Source of the DNA: Linum tenue
Lineage: Eukaryota; Streptophyta; Magnoliopsida; Malpighiales; Linaceae
Direction of reading: 5' to 3'
DNA length: 64,000 nt
Assembly: GCA_946122785.1 (NCBI GenBank)
Contig: CAMGYJ010000006.1
Coordinates: 31,323,168 to 31,387,167 of the forward strand
Under the pieces are notes generated by a model. That model was not told where the DNA came from. It was given only the letters and a program-made list of their open reading frames with translations, and ran no database searches. This document shows positions 49,001 to 58,721 of the stretch, one piece after another (the first letter of the stretch is position 1; the number at the start of each line of letters is the position of its first letter). The translations under genes and the position numbers were made by a program.

Positions 49001-49034
49001 AGGGCTGCAGGAGAAGAAGAAGAATTTGTACTGA
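43024..49034 (+). CDS. PAP/OAS1-type nucleotidyltransferase with C-terminal DFPPL repeats
   Basis: Nine coding exons: 43024-43248, 44307-44486, 45870-45962, 46423-46605, 46685-46787, 46874-47059, 47494-47993, 48086-48519 and 48614-49034. All are GT-AG with agreeing phases, 774 aa. The N-terminus MGDRRRCLSPL and core place it with plant PAP/OAS1 substrate-binding-domain proteins related to non-canonical poly(A) polymerases. The nucleotidyltransferase signature FGSVPLKTYLPDGDIDLT (residues 78-95) has the GS and DID residues, and the third carboxylate is in VDISF (~148). AWCFYESRILGAYHGLISTY and HINIVDPLKDSNNLGRSVS are family hallmarks. Such proteins add nucleotides to RNA 3' ends; this subfamily's substrate is unknown. 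After a Ser-rich region come five ~27-aa repeats with DFPPL/DLPPL/EFPPL (649-760). A probable frameshift after the fifth repeat gives the tail LQEKKKNLY. Confidence 0.9.
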
Positions 49035-49080
49035 AGGAGGATAATGATTCCTCTCATTTAGTAAGCAAATGTGTGAGCCA
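48614..49080 (+). repeat. ~81-bp tandem repeat encoding DFPPL units
   Basis: Five in-frame units (FPPL codons near 48657, 48735, 48816, 48897 and 48978; spacing about 78-81 bp) encode AREEExxLKxxDFPPL-like text. A sixth, degenerate unit (EEEEFVLKEDNDSSHLVSKC, about 49010-49070) is in another frame and is followed by an open tail to 49138. Confidence 0.85.
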
Positions 49081-49625
49081 TTACGATGAGTGGCTTGAGG
49101 AGTTGAAAGTTGGAGCTTCAGTCCGGACAGAAAAGTAGGGGTACGACCTAGAAGCGGTCATTTTTCTTGTTGCAGTTATAATTTTTCTCGTCTTCTTTGT
49201 CGAACCCATGAGAGGCATGCTGAATGGAAGCTGATTTTCTCCCAATTCCAGCTCATGTAGAGAGATCTTAGGGAAATACAATTCTGATTAGCTATCAGGT
49301 AAGCTCAACCCTGGTTTTTCTTTTGTTACAGGCTAGCGGCAGCAGTGATGTTTGTTTCAGTACACTGATTGAATGATTGATTATGGAGATTGAATTGCAT
49401 GGGGTGTGGTTGGGGTTTGGATTTGGTTATAAAATGGTGCTTGGCAGTGGAAACAAATCCCTCAAACTCGCTGCAATTTCTTCATTTAGTGGCACCTCTC
49501 ATCACTAGTCACCCACACCCACTTGTAATGAAACTCCCAGCGACTTATCTAATTTAGTGGCACCTCTGATCATTAGCCACACCTACGTGTAATGAGAAAT
49601 TAAATGAATTGGAAGGTTAGTGGTT
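49035..49625. other. 3' UTR / intergenic
   Basis: Contains the out-of-frame sixth repeat and its tail (to 49138), then AT-rich sequence likely to hold the 3' UTR. A local duplication of TTAGTGGCACCTCT-ATCA (49487 and 49556) is visible. No further gene. Confidence 0.45.
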
Positions 49626-49634
49626 TATATTCTC

Positions 49635-50379
49635 GAGGAATTATTGGCTACACCGGGAGCACCACGTTGGCATATGCTGATTTGGTGCTCCCGGCCTATT
49701 AAAAACCGCCCCGTGTTCAGCTGCAGGAATTAATTATTTTACGGCTTAATTCACTCCTCTCTCATAATTATCTTCAGTTAATACTAACAATTAATCCACC
49801 CCTCTCTCTTTCATGCGCATCCTTCTTCTTCCGCCATTAATTTTTTTTATAATCAACTGAAATAATTTTCTCTTGCTTGTCTTACCAACTAATCCTCTTC
49901 TTAGCTCCGACGAAACAGCCACCGAATAACAAAAGCAAAGTACGAACTTCTATTATCGGCTCAGTGACTGTGTTGCCGACTTGCTGCTGATGGAGCTGTA
50001 GAAAGAGTCTAGCTTTCGGTAGTGGATTTGAAAGCATGGACATATATGACAAAAGATTCAATTTATTTGCAAATGCAAAGTTTTCTGAATTGGTCTATAA
50101 CTTTAAAAATTTTAATGGCGAGTTTTACTCGCCGGCCGCACGTTGGGACGGAGATTGGAGAAGACAAAGGTGCATGAGAGAGAAAGAGTGATTAATTAGT
50201 TAGTATTATTATATTATTTGAAGAGATTTATCAGAGATGGTAATTGGGAATAGATAAACCGCAGAAAAAATTAAGCAAGTAATTAATTCTGGTAGATGGA
50301 CACGTGGCGTATTTTAATTGGCCGGGAGCACCAAATCAGCATGCCAACGTGGTGCTCCCAGTGTAGCCAATAATTCCTC
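49635..50379. mobile_element. MULE-type non-autonomous element, 745 bp
   Basis: ~60-bp inverted ends: left GAGGAATTATTGGCTACAC and right GTAGCCAATAATTCCTC, each followed by a GGGAGCACCA ... TGGTGCTCCC motif pair. Perfect 9-bp TSD TATATTCTC (49626-49634, 50380-50388). AT-rich interior without coding. Confidence 0.93.
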
Positions 50380-50388
50380 TATATTCTC

Positions 50389-51040
50389 AATTAGAAAATG
50401 GCACCATCCACCTTGAATATATAATTTAACATATGTTGGAACTTGGACGTTAATGACATTGATATATGAGAGTACGAATTGGTAATAATTGTGTGGACGA
50501 TTTTGCTTGTATTCCCCTGTCCTTGGAGGTAGAAGGTGCGCGAAAGAAAACGTTTATTGATCTCTACTATAACAGATTTACCACTTTATAAATTTGTGAT
50601 ATTATGAGATTGATTTTCCAATTTTCCTTCGAATGTCTAGCACGTCTAGGCAATGCTTAAACAGGGCTAGACACTAGTCAAGCGTCTAACGCTCACCTAG
50701 TGCTTTTTTGACCTTATAGATTGACCATTACCTTTCGAGCTTATGTGTGACATCAACTGATAAAGGCTCTATCCAAGAATTAGGGATTAAGAGAATCAAT
50801 GTGAGGTTGATCTCACTAAATGAAAGAAAGAAGACTTGGAAGGGAAGTTTGTAGAAAGGAGTTAGCGGAAGGAAGAAGAGAGTTCGGCAGAGAAGGGGGA
50901 AGAGGGTCGGCCGACTGGGAGGGAAGAGAGAGAAAACTTAGGATTTAGGGTTTAATTCGATAACTGTTTAATGAACTATCTCACTAATTACAGGATATAT
51001 AATATCCCGCTAATACCCTTCTACTCCCTCGATTTTTGGA
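50389..51040. other. Intergenic, no gene seen
   Basis: AT-rich, with a CTAGCACGTCTAGGCAATGC / CTAGACACTAG-type repeat near 50640-50700 that looks like TE debris. No coding. The left boundary of the following MULE is not sharply visible. Confidence 0.35.
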
Positions 51041-51145
51041 AAAAGTCCAAGTGTACCACTGTTAAAAAAGATTACAAATATACCACCTAAATCGAAAAAA
51101 TTCCAAATCTACCACCATTATTTGAAAACCGCCACCTTTTCATAT

Positions 51146-51447
51146 GAACCGCGTGCTGAGGTCGCGGTTTATGGGATAACCGCATGGGGAGGAGGCTTTT
51201 TTTTTTTTGTACAATCCGCCCTCTAGAAGTGCGGTTCATTGGCTGCCCCCACACACAAACCGCCTCTTCAAGGAGTGGTTCTTCGTCGACAATAGAAACC
51301 GCTCCTTGAGGATGCGGTTTGATAGTGTCGATACACAAATCGTTCCCTCTCCCAGCGGTTTGTGTGTCGTCACCATTCCCCCGACATCCGACATGCAGGG
51401 GGTGGGGCTGCATGCATGCAGACTAAAATCGCCCCCCTCTGCGGTTT
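51146..51447. promoter_or_regulatory. Six dyads of AACCGC ... GCGGTT
   Basis: Units near 51146-51170, 51213-51236, 51257-51281, 51296-51320, 51337-51361 and 51425-51447. Each is an inverted pair of AACCGC-like and GCGGTT-like half sites with an 8-13-base spacer. They sit just upstream of the TATA box; likely binding sites for the MULE transposase or a host factor (inferred). Confidence 0.6.
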
Positions 51448-51463
51448 TTTGTCAAAAATTTGC

Positions 51464-51473
51464 CTATAAAAGG
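51464..51473 (+). promoter_or_regulatory. TATA box of the MULE transposase gene
   Basis: CTATAAAAGG directly after the dyad array and ~20 bp before the Gly-rich frame. Strong match to the plant TATA consensus; usage is inferred. Confidence 0.5.
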
Positions 51474-51850
51474 CAGCCCTGAGAAGGAGGCGGAGGTAAT
51501 TCTGGAGATGGCCAAACATCTGATATCCACGGTGGAGGTGGATTATACGAAGATCATCCCTACCAAAGTTACCATTATCCTCGTACCTACCATGAGTACC
51601 AGGAAGGAGGTGGAGGTCATCAGCAATCCTTCCCATCATTTGCAGAAGAATCCTTGATTCGGGCCTAATTGCACATGTTTTGCCCCCGTTATACTTAGAT
51701 GTTTGTGCCAAATTCGCTCCTTAAAGGTTGTTTTTACGCTAGGTTCTTCGTGTTTGAGTGTGTTTCAGGATTTAACAGGTGAAACTAGCCTCAGAGTCGA
51801 AACGTTGGCGAAAAGAATCGAAAACCGGGAGAAGAGGTGAAAAAGAGCTA

Positions 51851-52111
51851 GTTCACGGCTAATTGAAGGAGTTCACGATCGTGCAAGACCGTGAAGAAGA
51901 GGAGTTGACTGTGAATAACGAGGCGTCCAGAGCCAATGTGAAGGTTACTGACGCAAGGTGAGTTCACGGTCACTAAGACCGTGAACACAGGCAATTGACC
52001 GTGAACAGACGTGAGCGATGCGGAGTGTTTTGGCGCTCGCCTTGAGTTCACGGACGCGTTTGATGGTTCAAGGCCGTGAACTCAGCTCATCTCGGGTTTA
52101 AAAGATGAGCT
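51851..52111 (+). promoter_or_regulatory. LTR promoter: GTTCACGG/CCGTGAAC array plus TATA
   Basis: GTTCACGG at 51851, 51962 and 52046; CCGTGAAC at 51979, 51999 and 52074; several one-base variants between them. TTTAAAAG (52097-52104) follows. The TATA box lies between the inverted repeats CAGCTCATC (52083-52091) and GATGAGCTG (52103-52111). The 3' LTR has the same layout. Confidence 0.6.
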
Positions 52112-52462
52112 GAAAGGAGGAGAGAGGAGAGAGCCCACTTTTGTGTGAAACACCTTCTTCAACATTCTAGTGAGAGAAACAGAACCAAAGGGAAGAAGAA
52201 GGTTAGAGTTTGGCTTCAAGGCAGATTTTGGGAATATTTCCCCCAAGGAAAGCTTAACTCAAGGGTCAAGAAGACTGAGAGCATCCTCCAAGATGGTTTC
52301 CACCTTTTCCCCTTTTGTTCTTTCCACTTCTAGCATGGAGTAGACCTCCTTTCACTTGGGTGTAGTGAAACCTAACTCTAACATGTAGTTTTCTTGTATG
52401 TGTTTTGGATGACTGTCATTGGGTATTGTTAAATTCAATGATTAATGCATTATTCACCATGA

Positions 52463-52610
52463 TTGTGCATGCTTGTGCTTAGCAACTTAGGGGTTGTGCA
52501 TGTTTTGAGCTTAGCATCCTTAGGTTTGTGCATTTAGGTGCTTTGCAACCTAAGAATTGTGCATAATTGTGCTTAGCACCCCTAGATTTGTGCATTTACG
52601 TGTTAATAAT
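52463..52610 (+). repeat. Short tandem repeats in the LTR 3' half
   Basis: Four to five diverged ~32-bp units built from TTGTGCAT and GTGCTTAGCA-CCTTAGG words. Also present in the 3' LTR (about 62470-62615). Confidence 0.7.
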
Positions 52611-53227
52611 CTAATTTGCCACCTTAGCCTAGTTTAGAGAGGAAAATTCCCCTTTCAAGGGAGACTCAATCGAATTGGTTTTCATTCCGCTTTCTAAGCC
52701 ACCTAAACTAGGTTAAGTTAGGGCGACCCTCAATATTGAGTTAAGCAAGTCGATTATGCGTGACTAAACCGTCCGACCTTAGAGTTGAGTGACGGAGTAA
52801 GTCAAATTACCGATTCTCTAAAACGAGAGGGTCGAGTGACACGGCCTTTCATCCTTACCTCGGTTTAGCAATTGAGATGCGGTCTCCGACCACATATGCA
52901 TCCCTCTGCGATTCGCGATTATCGTGCCCAAAGGCATCGTTCCAATTCACATAGCATGGTAGCGGTTAGGGGGAAGCGACACCCAAGTGACTTTCCCACA
53001 AAAGAGTTTTCAAACCCAATCATCTTTGCTTTCTTTTATTTCAATTAGCAAACCTTTAAACCAAAGTTTTGTTGCTAGATAATGATTTCAACAACGAAAG
53101 TAGGGATAGACGGACCGGCCCGGGTCGATATCTAAATACTTGCCGTATACTGCACCCGATTAGAGTTTAAAAACTTGGGCTCTAATTGGGGTTTTATTGT
53201 GGTGTAGTTTCATGCGAGTCAAGTTTA

Positions 53228-53245
53228 TGGCGCCGTTGCCGGGGA
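53228..53245 (+). promoter_or_regulatory. Primer-binding site (tRNA-Asp), family 2
   Basis: TGGCGCCGTTGCCGGGGA, identical to the family-1 site, six bases after the 5' LTR. Confidence 0.92.
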
Positions 53246-53367
53246 CTACGCTCTGTTATTCTGAAAAAGTTGTTTGTTGTTAATCTTGCTTTTAATTTCC
53301 AGTTTTGCAAGTGTGTGTTCTTTGCTTGTGCTAGACTTGGTGTTTTCTGATTGTGTGTAGGTGGTGC

Positions 53368-55335
53368 ATGACCCGGAGCAAACCGACACCCTTGCTACCA
53401 CTTGATGAGGACATAAACCGAACTCTCCGACTCCTAGAAAGGGAGAGAGAGCTAGCCGAGGCAATGAGAAGGAGTGAAAGAGGGGGACAACAATTGAGTC
53501 CCGGTGTTAGTGGAGAAGGAGTTGAATAAGTCGAAGTTGAATCTGTCGTTGAAGAGGAAATGACGGGGAACCAAAGACAAGATGGAGGCGCTCAAGCCCG
53601 CCATATGAATGAGGCGGCGGGAGAAGAAGGAGCCCCGAGGACGATGGGGTACTATATGGCCCCAAGGCCGGCGGACATTCAATCGCCGATCCTACATCCT
53701 CCGTAGGCGGCAAACAATTTCGAGATCAAGCCGGCTCTAGTGACTATGATACAAAGTAATGCCCTATTCCACGACCATGAAAGCGAGTAACCAAGATTGC
53801 ACGTGCAGAGATTCTTGGAACTCGCGGGGAGCTTGAAAATTAATGGTGTGCCAGCTGAAGCTTTGCAACTAAGGCTTTTCCTGTACTCACTCTCGGGGAA
53901 GGAACTTAGGTGGTTAAACAACCGCCCACCTCGGTCTATCACCTCATGGGACGACATCCTCAACAAGTTTATGGCTCGTTATTCCCCGCCTTCGAAGACG
54001 GCGGAGTGGAGAAAGAAGATTACACATTTCGAGCAAGAAGATGACGAGACCTTGAGGGATGCTTGTGAGAGGTACTCCGATTACTTTCTTCAGTGCCCTC
54101 ACCACGGGTTTGAGGAACAGTTTTGGATTGAAACCTTCTACGGAGGCCTAATGCAAGAAGATAAGATCCTCATTGACTCCTTGTGTCAAGGGAAGTTGAT
54201 GAATATGGCTCCGCCCCAAATAACCGAGATCCTTGAAGATATGGCCCTTAGGGGGTATGATTGGGGGTTGACTAGAAGTGGAAGAAGAAGAAATGATAGG
54301 GGAGTGAGAAGCGTGGGAGCGAGTGCTCCGCTTGAGGCAAAGCTGGATAAGTTGCTTGAGGTTATGCTTGAAGATAAAAGGCAAGGAAAACGGGCGGTAA
54401 TGTCGTGCGACTGGCGCTCGAGTACTAGCCACGAGATGGCGAAGTGCCATGCAATGAAGGAGGCAACCACTCCGAAGGAGCAAGTAAACTTTGTGGCAAA
54501 TGATAGGGTCAACAACCCGTATAACAATATTTATAACCCCGGGTGGAGGAACCACCCCAACTTTGTTTGGTCATCAACGGCTAATCCGAGGCCCACGGAG
54601 AACTTCCAACCTCGGCCAACCTTCATCCAACAAAGGAGCCAACTCCAAGGCTCAAACTTTCAACAACCATATCAATCACAAGGTGCCCTAGGGTTTCAAC
54701 AACAACATCAACCCAACAAGTTATCCAAGCTTGGGGACCTAGTGAACACCTTTGTGAGTACGAGTAGCCAAAAGTTCGAGAAGATAGAGCAATTTATGGA
54801 TGTGGCGACTACCAAGTTTACCTCGATTGAGGCGGGTCTTCGAAGCCATCAACTCCAAAGTTTGGAGGTGCAAATAGGAAATTTTGCAGGCATCCTCACC
54901 GAGAGACCCAAGGGAGCCTTGCCTTCCCAAACCGTGGCAAATCCCAATCAAGCCGGGGTGCATGCACTTCAAGTGAGGAGTGTGAAGGTGGTTCCGGAAG
55001 TCGCCACTAATGAAGTGGTAGAGAACGAGGATTCTAACAAGGAAGAAACCATCCCGAAAAAGAGAGAGAAGAAGCCCTCGAGGAATGAGAGGAAGGCGGC
55101 AAGGAAGGCATTGCCGGAGGATGGACACGTGCCACCTCTTCCTTATCCCACAAGGATGTACAAGGAGAGATTGGAGAACGAGTGTGGAGGGTTCATGGAA
55201 ATGCTCCGCAACCTCCACCTCAACATCCCGTTCCTCAAAGCCATAGCTCGGCTTTCCTCCTCGACCACTTGCCCAAAAAGCGGTCCGACCCAGGTAGCTT
55301 TACTATCCCTCTTGATATTTGTGATCACCATATAG
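53368..55335 (+). pseudogene. Athila gag, three in-frame stops
   Basis: One frame runs from ATG 53368 (MTRSKPTPLLPLDEDINRTL) to 55335 with stops only at 53527, 53704 and 53788; from 53797 it is open for 512 codons. Athila gag marks: PADIQSPILHPP, ANNFEIKPALVTMIQSNAL, LHVQRFLELAGSLKINGVPA, LRLFLYSLSGKELRWLNNRP, WDDILNKFMARYSPPSKTA and FEEQFWIETFYGG. The C-terminal part is Gln/Asn-rich then basic (KKREKKPSRNERKAARKA). Gag forms the particle that packages the RNA. The normal gag-protease linker LPYPTRMYKERLENECGGF is present, but ~40 residues are missing and the frame changes near 55250 before the protease. Confidence 0.85.
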
Positions 55336-55709
55336 ACAATGCCTTGGCGGACCTAGGATCTAGTGTGAATGTGATGCCCTGCAAGCTTTTGAAAAAGTTA
55401 GAAGTAGGTGAACTTAAGACCTCTAAGCTTTGCATCACCTTAGCCGACCGTTCGGTCATTAGCTTGAGAGGTATAGTGGAGGACATGAAGGTGAGAGTGG
55501 GAAAGTTTTGCTATCTGATCGATTTCGTGATTCTCGACATAAGTGAGGACTCGGATATGCCCCTCATCCTCGGTCGTCCATTTCTTGCAACCGCCAAGGC
55601 ATTGATAGACATAAATGAGGGGACCCTAATTTTGAGGGATGGTAAGGAGAGAATCAAGATTGAAATTGATCCTAGGGTGAGGAGTAATGAAGTGAAGGGG
55701 GTAGTTTAA
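55250..55709 (+). pseudogene. Athila retropepsin-like protease domain
   Basis: In a different frame from gag it reads LPKKRSDPGSFTIPLDICDH, then the active-site region ALADLGSSVNVMPCKLLKKL (DLGAS is usual), LADRSVISLRGIVEDMKVRV and MPLILGRPFLATAKALIDIN. It ends in a stop at 55707-55709. Such domains cleave the gag-pol precursor. The frame offset from gag could be a deletion or, less likely, a frameshift site. In full Athila elements reverse transcriptase follows; here it does not. Confidence 0.82.
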
Positions 55710-55715
55710 AATGAT

Positions 55716-56056
55716 GTGAATGAGAGTGGAGGAGAGCCTCTCAAGGCAAACCCCACCGTTACTTGTGTTGTCTTTTATGATGTTGAGCAGGAAGTTAAGA
55801 AGGGTCCTAAGCCCAAAGGACCAAGATTGCATGCTTGGAGAAGAAGGATGAAGGGAGCTTTGACCCGGAAGACGGGGGAGGTAGAAGCAATGTTGGCCAA
55901 CCAAGAGGGCCAACTCAAGGAACCTAAGATGGGAGGCGACAAGCCTCGCCTCGAGAGTGTGGTGGATCCGCTCTCGGTGGCCTCACGTTTGAAGTCGTGA
56001 TTAATCCCCAACAGTCAAGCTAATGACGGTAAACAAGCGCTTGTTGGGAGGCAACC
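55716..56056 (+). pseudogene. Post-protease remnant and conserved GGGAGGCAACC block
   Basis: A charged open frame (KGPKPKGPRLHAWRRRMKGA ... LESVVDPLSVASRLKS) ends at 55998-56000. Then follows the conserved GCGCTTGTTGGGAGGCAACC (56037-56056), also present at 12643-12662, which usually marks the end of pol in such elements. All of the polymerase region between protease and this mark is absent. Confidence 0.5.
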
Positions 56057-56244
56057 CAAAGGAGGTTTGTTTTCTTTTCCTTAGTTTACGTTTTAGTGTC
56101 TTGTGAAGGGTTCGAGTGGCGAAGTGGTGTCCCCGTGCTGAGTATTGTGTTTTTGCGGTTTATGGTTGTGTTGGGATCGATTAGGAGGCACGGAGGAAAA
56201 GGTTGAGTCAAAATGTTTTGCAGAAGTGCCCTGTTTTCACTTGA

Positions 56245-56415
56245 GTTCACGGACGGATTGCTGAGTTCACGGCCCTAAGACCGTGAACAGGCAAACGCCT
56301 CCGTGAACTGGGTGCTGGTGCATGTTCACCACCTGTCAACCACTCCGTGTTCACGGTCGCTAAGATCGTGCACTGGGCAACGGTTCCGTGAACTCAGAGC
56401 TATGCCCATAAAAGG
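56245..56415 (+). promoter_or_regulatory. Internal copy of the LTR promoter layout
   Basis: GTTCACGG at 56245, 56265 and 56349; CCGTGAAC at 56281, 56301 and 56386; then CATAAAAGG (56407-56415). The order and spacing resemble the LTR array (GTGAACTCAGAGCTATGCCC-ATAAAAGG versus GTGAACTCAGCTCATCTCGG-TTTAAAAG). It lies between the end of the pol remnant and the leader of the ATHILA ORF. Promoter activity is inferred. Confidence 0.6.
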
Positions 56416-57225
56416 GGCGTGAACGGCGATCCTTCACTTCACGACCAAATTCTCGCTGGAAAATTCAAATCTTCGCCGGAAAACGCAAAGACCCGTCTCT
56501 TTTTCGATTCCCCCCCCATTTCCGGCAAGCAAAACCCAAAACCAACGTCATACCCAGCCTCCTCTCCTCAAAACCGGCATGTGCTGAGATTTTGGGGAGA
56601 TTTGGAGCATATTTTTTCCGGCCAAGTCATCAGCAGCGAGTCTCTGGCGAGTTTCAGACGAAGCTCCGGCGACCCCTCTCCGGTCAGTTTTCCGACGGTT
56701 TTTCACCGTCCTTGCCCACACCTCACTTCCTCCTACGTCCCACTTGTGTCTCCAGGTTTGTTTTCGACTCTACCTTTGAGAATTGTGGAGAATCAGATTA
56801 GGTAGTGAAGTGAGGTTGAATTTTTCTACTTTGCATGATTGAACCTAGATTTAGGGCGGGGACTTAGGTGAATTAGGTCGCGTGATTGATGGATTGATTA
56901 TTGCATGAGCTTAGTGGGCCTTGGTGGGCGTGTTTGAATCAAATTGTGCTTATTTTTAGAATTTGCCCACCAAGTGCCATGTTATGAATGCTAGGGGAGT
57001 TTGTTTTTGATTGGTGGATGGTAGCAACCGTGGTAGGGGTTGTGGTTCAACTTTTTGTGTGCTTGAACCGTGAAATACCCACAACCCTACCACGGTGGTT
57101 TGAGCTTCAAGGTTTAAACCTTGGTGGAAAGCAAGTGTCGGGGGGGGGGGGGATCTTTTTCCCCCCCAATGAGCGGTATTGACGATTGTTTCCACGTATG
57201 GTGTATGCTTCTCAGTTTGTGCAGG

Positions 57226-58321
57226 ATGGTTAACATGGATCACCCATATCTTGTGGTGCTATGGAGCATCCCTAAAATGGAGCAAGAGGCGTTGTTCTGG
57301 GCATCTTCAAGAGTCTGTAACCATTGGAAACTCGACTTTGCCCAGTTCGATAGGCTTCATTGCGGTGACGCTATGAGAGAGGCAATGGTGCACCCCCAAT
57401 GGCGCCAAACCCTTGATCTTACAGATGACACTTACGGGGAGCTTTTCGTCGAGTTTGTCAGCACTTTCGCCATACGCAAGAGCCTATGCCTACTCGGTCA
57501 TCCGGTACGTAGGGTCGAGTTCCGATTGGGAGAGGAACCTCATGATTTGAGCTATGACGAGTTAGCCAGAGCCCTCGGATTGGAAGCCAACCATAGGGGC
57601 GAGTGGGAGGAAGATGCCATTCGAAGTTTTGACGTGAATGCTGCGTTTCTAAAGATGTGTCTTCCAAAGTACCGAAGGACGAAGTTCAAGTCGACACTCA
57701 CCACAGTGGCGTGTCATGGTTGCACTCCTGGCTCGTTCCCTCTATCCGGCTTACCACAATCCGAACAAGATTACCGAGAGAATCTTACTGGCGTGTGCTT
57801 GCATGTCGGACCGGTCAAGCACGTTGCATCTGGGTTCAGTCATAGCCATATCTTTTGCCAGGGCTAAAGGGGGAACCCGTCGTTACGTCACATACATGGG
57901 TCCGTACATCACCCGTCTTGCCAGATACTTCGATTTCAGCCTTTCAGGGTGCTCGAAAGAGGGAGGCACCCAGAGATTTGATGAAGGCACTCTGCACTCC
58001 ATGCGCTTATTGCGCACCTTTGGCCCAACGCGATACATCGAGGGATTAAGTCCCGACCCCGAGGTCCCACCACCAGCAGAGCAACCACCTGCTCGTGCAC
58101 CCGCCCGGCGCCGGCGCCCAGCGCTCATGCGCCCTGCACAGCAACCACCACCACCACCACGAACAGGCGATCCCCTCGTCCAGAGGGTGGATTGCCTTGA
58201 GAAGAGCTTCATGGAATTCTCATCTCGCCTCGAGCTCCAGTCTGACAACCTCGAGCTCATGGCTCGACGCCAAGTTATCTTACCCGATTATGGAGAGGGT
58301 CCATCCACCGGAGATAGGTAG
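57226..58321 (+). pseudogene. ATHILA ORF-1-like protein (env-position ORF), one frameshift
   Basis: Begins MVNMDHPYLVVLWSIPKM at 57226, immediately after a good acceptor (TCAGTTTGTGCAG). It contains MVHPQWRQTLDLTDDTYGEL, FVEFVSTFAIRKSLCL, VEFRLGEEPHDLSYDELARA and LGLEANHRGEW, the pattern of the plant ATHILA ORF / retrotransposon accessory domain. A frameshift near 57705 moves to a second frame with LARSLYPAYHNPNKITERIL and YVTYMGPYITRLARYF. The C-terminus has a Pro/Arg-rich tract and a probable coiled coil (VDCLEKSFMEFSSRLELQSD). Function is unknown in the family. A leader of ~800 bp after the internal TATA box could be spliced to this start. Confidence 0.75.
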
Positions 58322-58601
58322 CCGACAAGAGAGACATGTGGCAGAGCGGAGTCCTTTCACCCCACTTCTCTACTTGTAACCCTGAACTTGTTTTGTTTTT
58401 GATTTTTTTATTTGTGTGTGTGTGTGACATAAAATACTACTACGTATTGTGCTTGTAATAACCTCGCCTTGAGCGAGTCGTACTGTGCTTGTGTGTGTTT
58501 TTGTTGTCGCTCCTTGAAGCTCAAATTATCCTACCCCGGTTCGATTCCTACATTCACTCACCAAGCACAAGAGTTAGCATCACTCTACCCCTTTCTTATG
58601 C

Positions 58602-58640
58602 CATTGAGGGCAATTCCGAGTTTAAGTGTGGGGGGAGGGG
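58602..58640 (+). promoter_or_regulatory. Internal (second) polypurine-tract-like site, family 2
   Basis: CATTGAGGGCAATTCCGAG then TTTAAGTGTGGGGGGAGGGG. Counterpart of 12871-12914 in family 1 and of the element's own 3' tract at 61656-61668. Confidence 0.55.
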
Positions 58641-58674
58641 TAGTCTACTAGTATGCTTGTGTGAGTGAGATTTG

Positions 58675-58721
58675 CTTGGAGCCTTTTGTATGCCCAAATT
58701 TCAAAATTTGAGGGCTCCAAG
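58675..58721 (+). other. Conserved stem-loop, family 2
   Basis: CTTGGAGCC (58675-58683) pairs with GGCTCCAAG (58713-58721). Inner stem CCCAAATTT / AAATTTGAGGG with one bulged A. Same outer stem and inner stem as 12959-13006, with a different loop. Confidence 0.65.

Larger units (their letters stand above)
51041..51654 (+). mobile_element. MULE left part: control region and start of transposase frame
   Basis: Starts with TTGGAAAAAGTCCAAGTGTA-type MULE-like sequence. Then come six AACCGC-spacer-GCGGTT dyads (51146-51447), a TATA box (51464-51473) and an open frame from 51483 to 51654 rich in Gly, Tyr, His and Gln (YEDHPYQSYHYPRTYHEYQE, GGGGHQQSFPSFAEES). The frame has no ATG before the insertion. 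It continues in phase at 63118 once the Athila element and one TSD copy are removed. See the right part at 63118-63770. Confidence 0.65.
51655..53221 (+). repeat. 5' LTR of family-2 element
   Basis: 1567 bp, TGATTCGGGCCTAATTGCAC ... TTTCATGCGAGTCA. Holds the GTTCACGG array and a TATA box TTTAAAAG (52097-52104). Contains ~108 bp (about 52991-53098) absent from the 3' LTR. Confidence 0.92.

Noticed and set aside
55182..55335. Programmed gag-protease frameshift in the family-2 element
   Set aside because: The overlap also lacks roughly 40 residues normally present between gag and protease, so a deletion explains the frame change better; no slippery site plus pseudoknot was evident.
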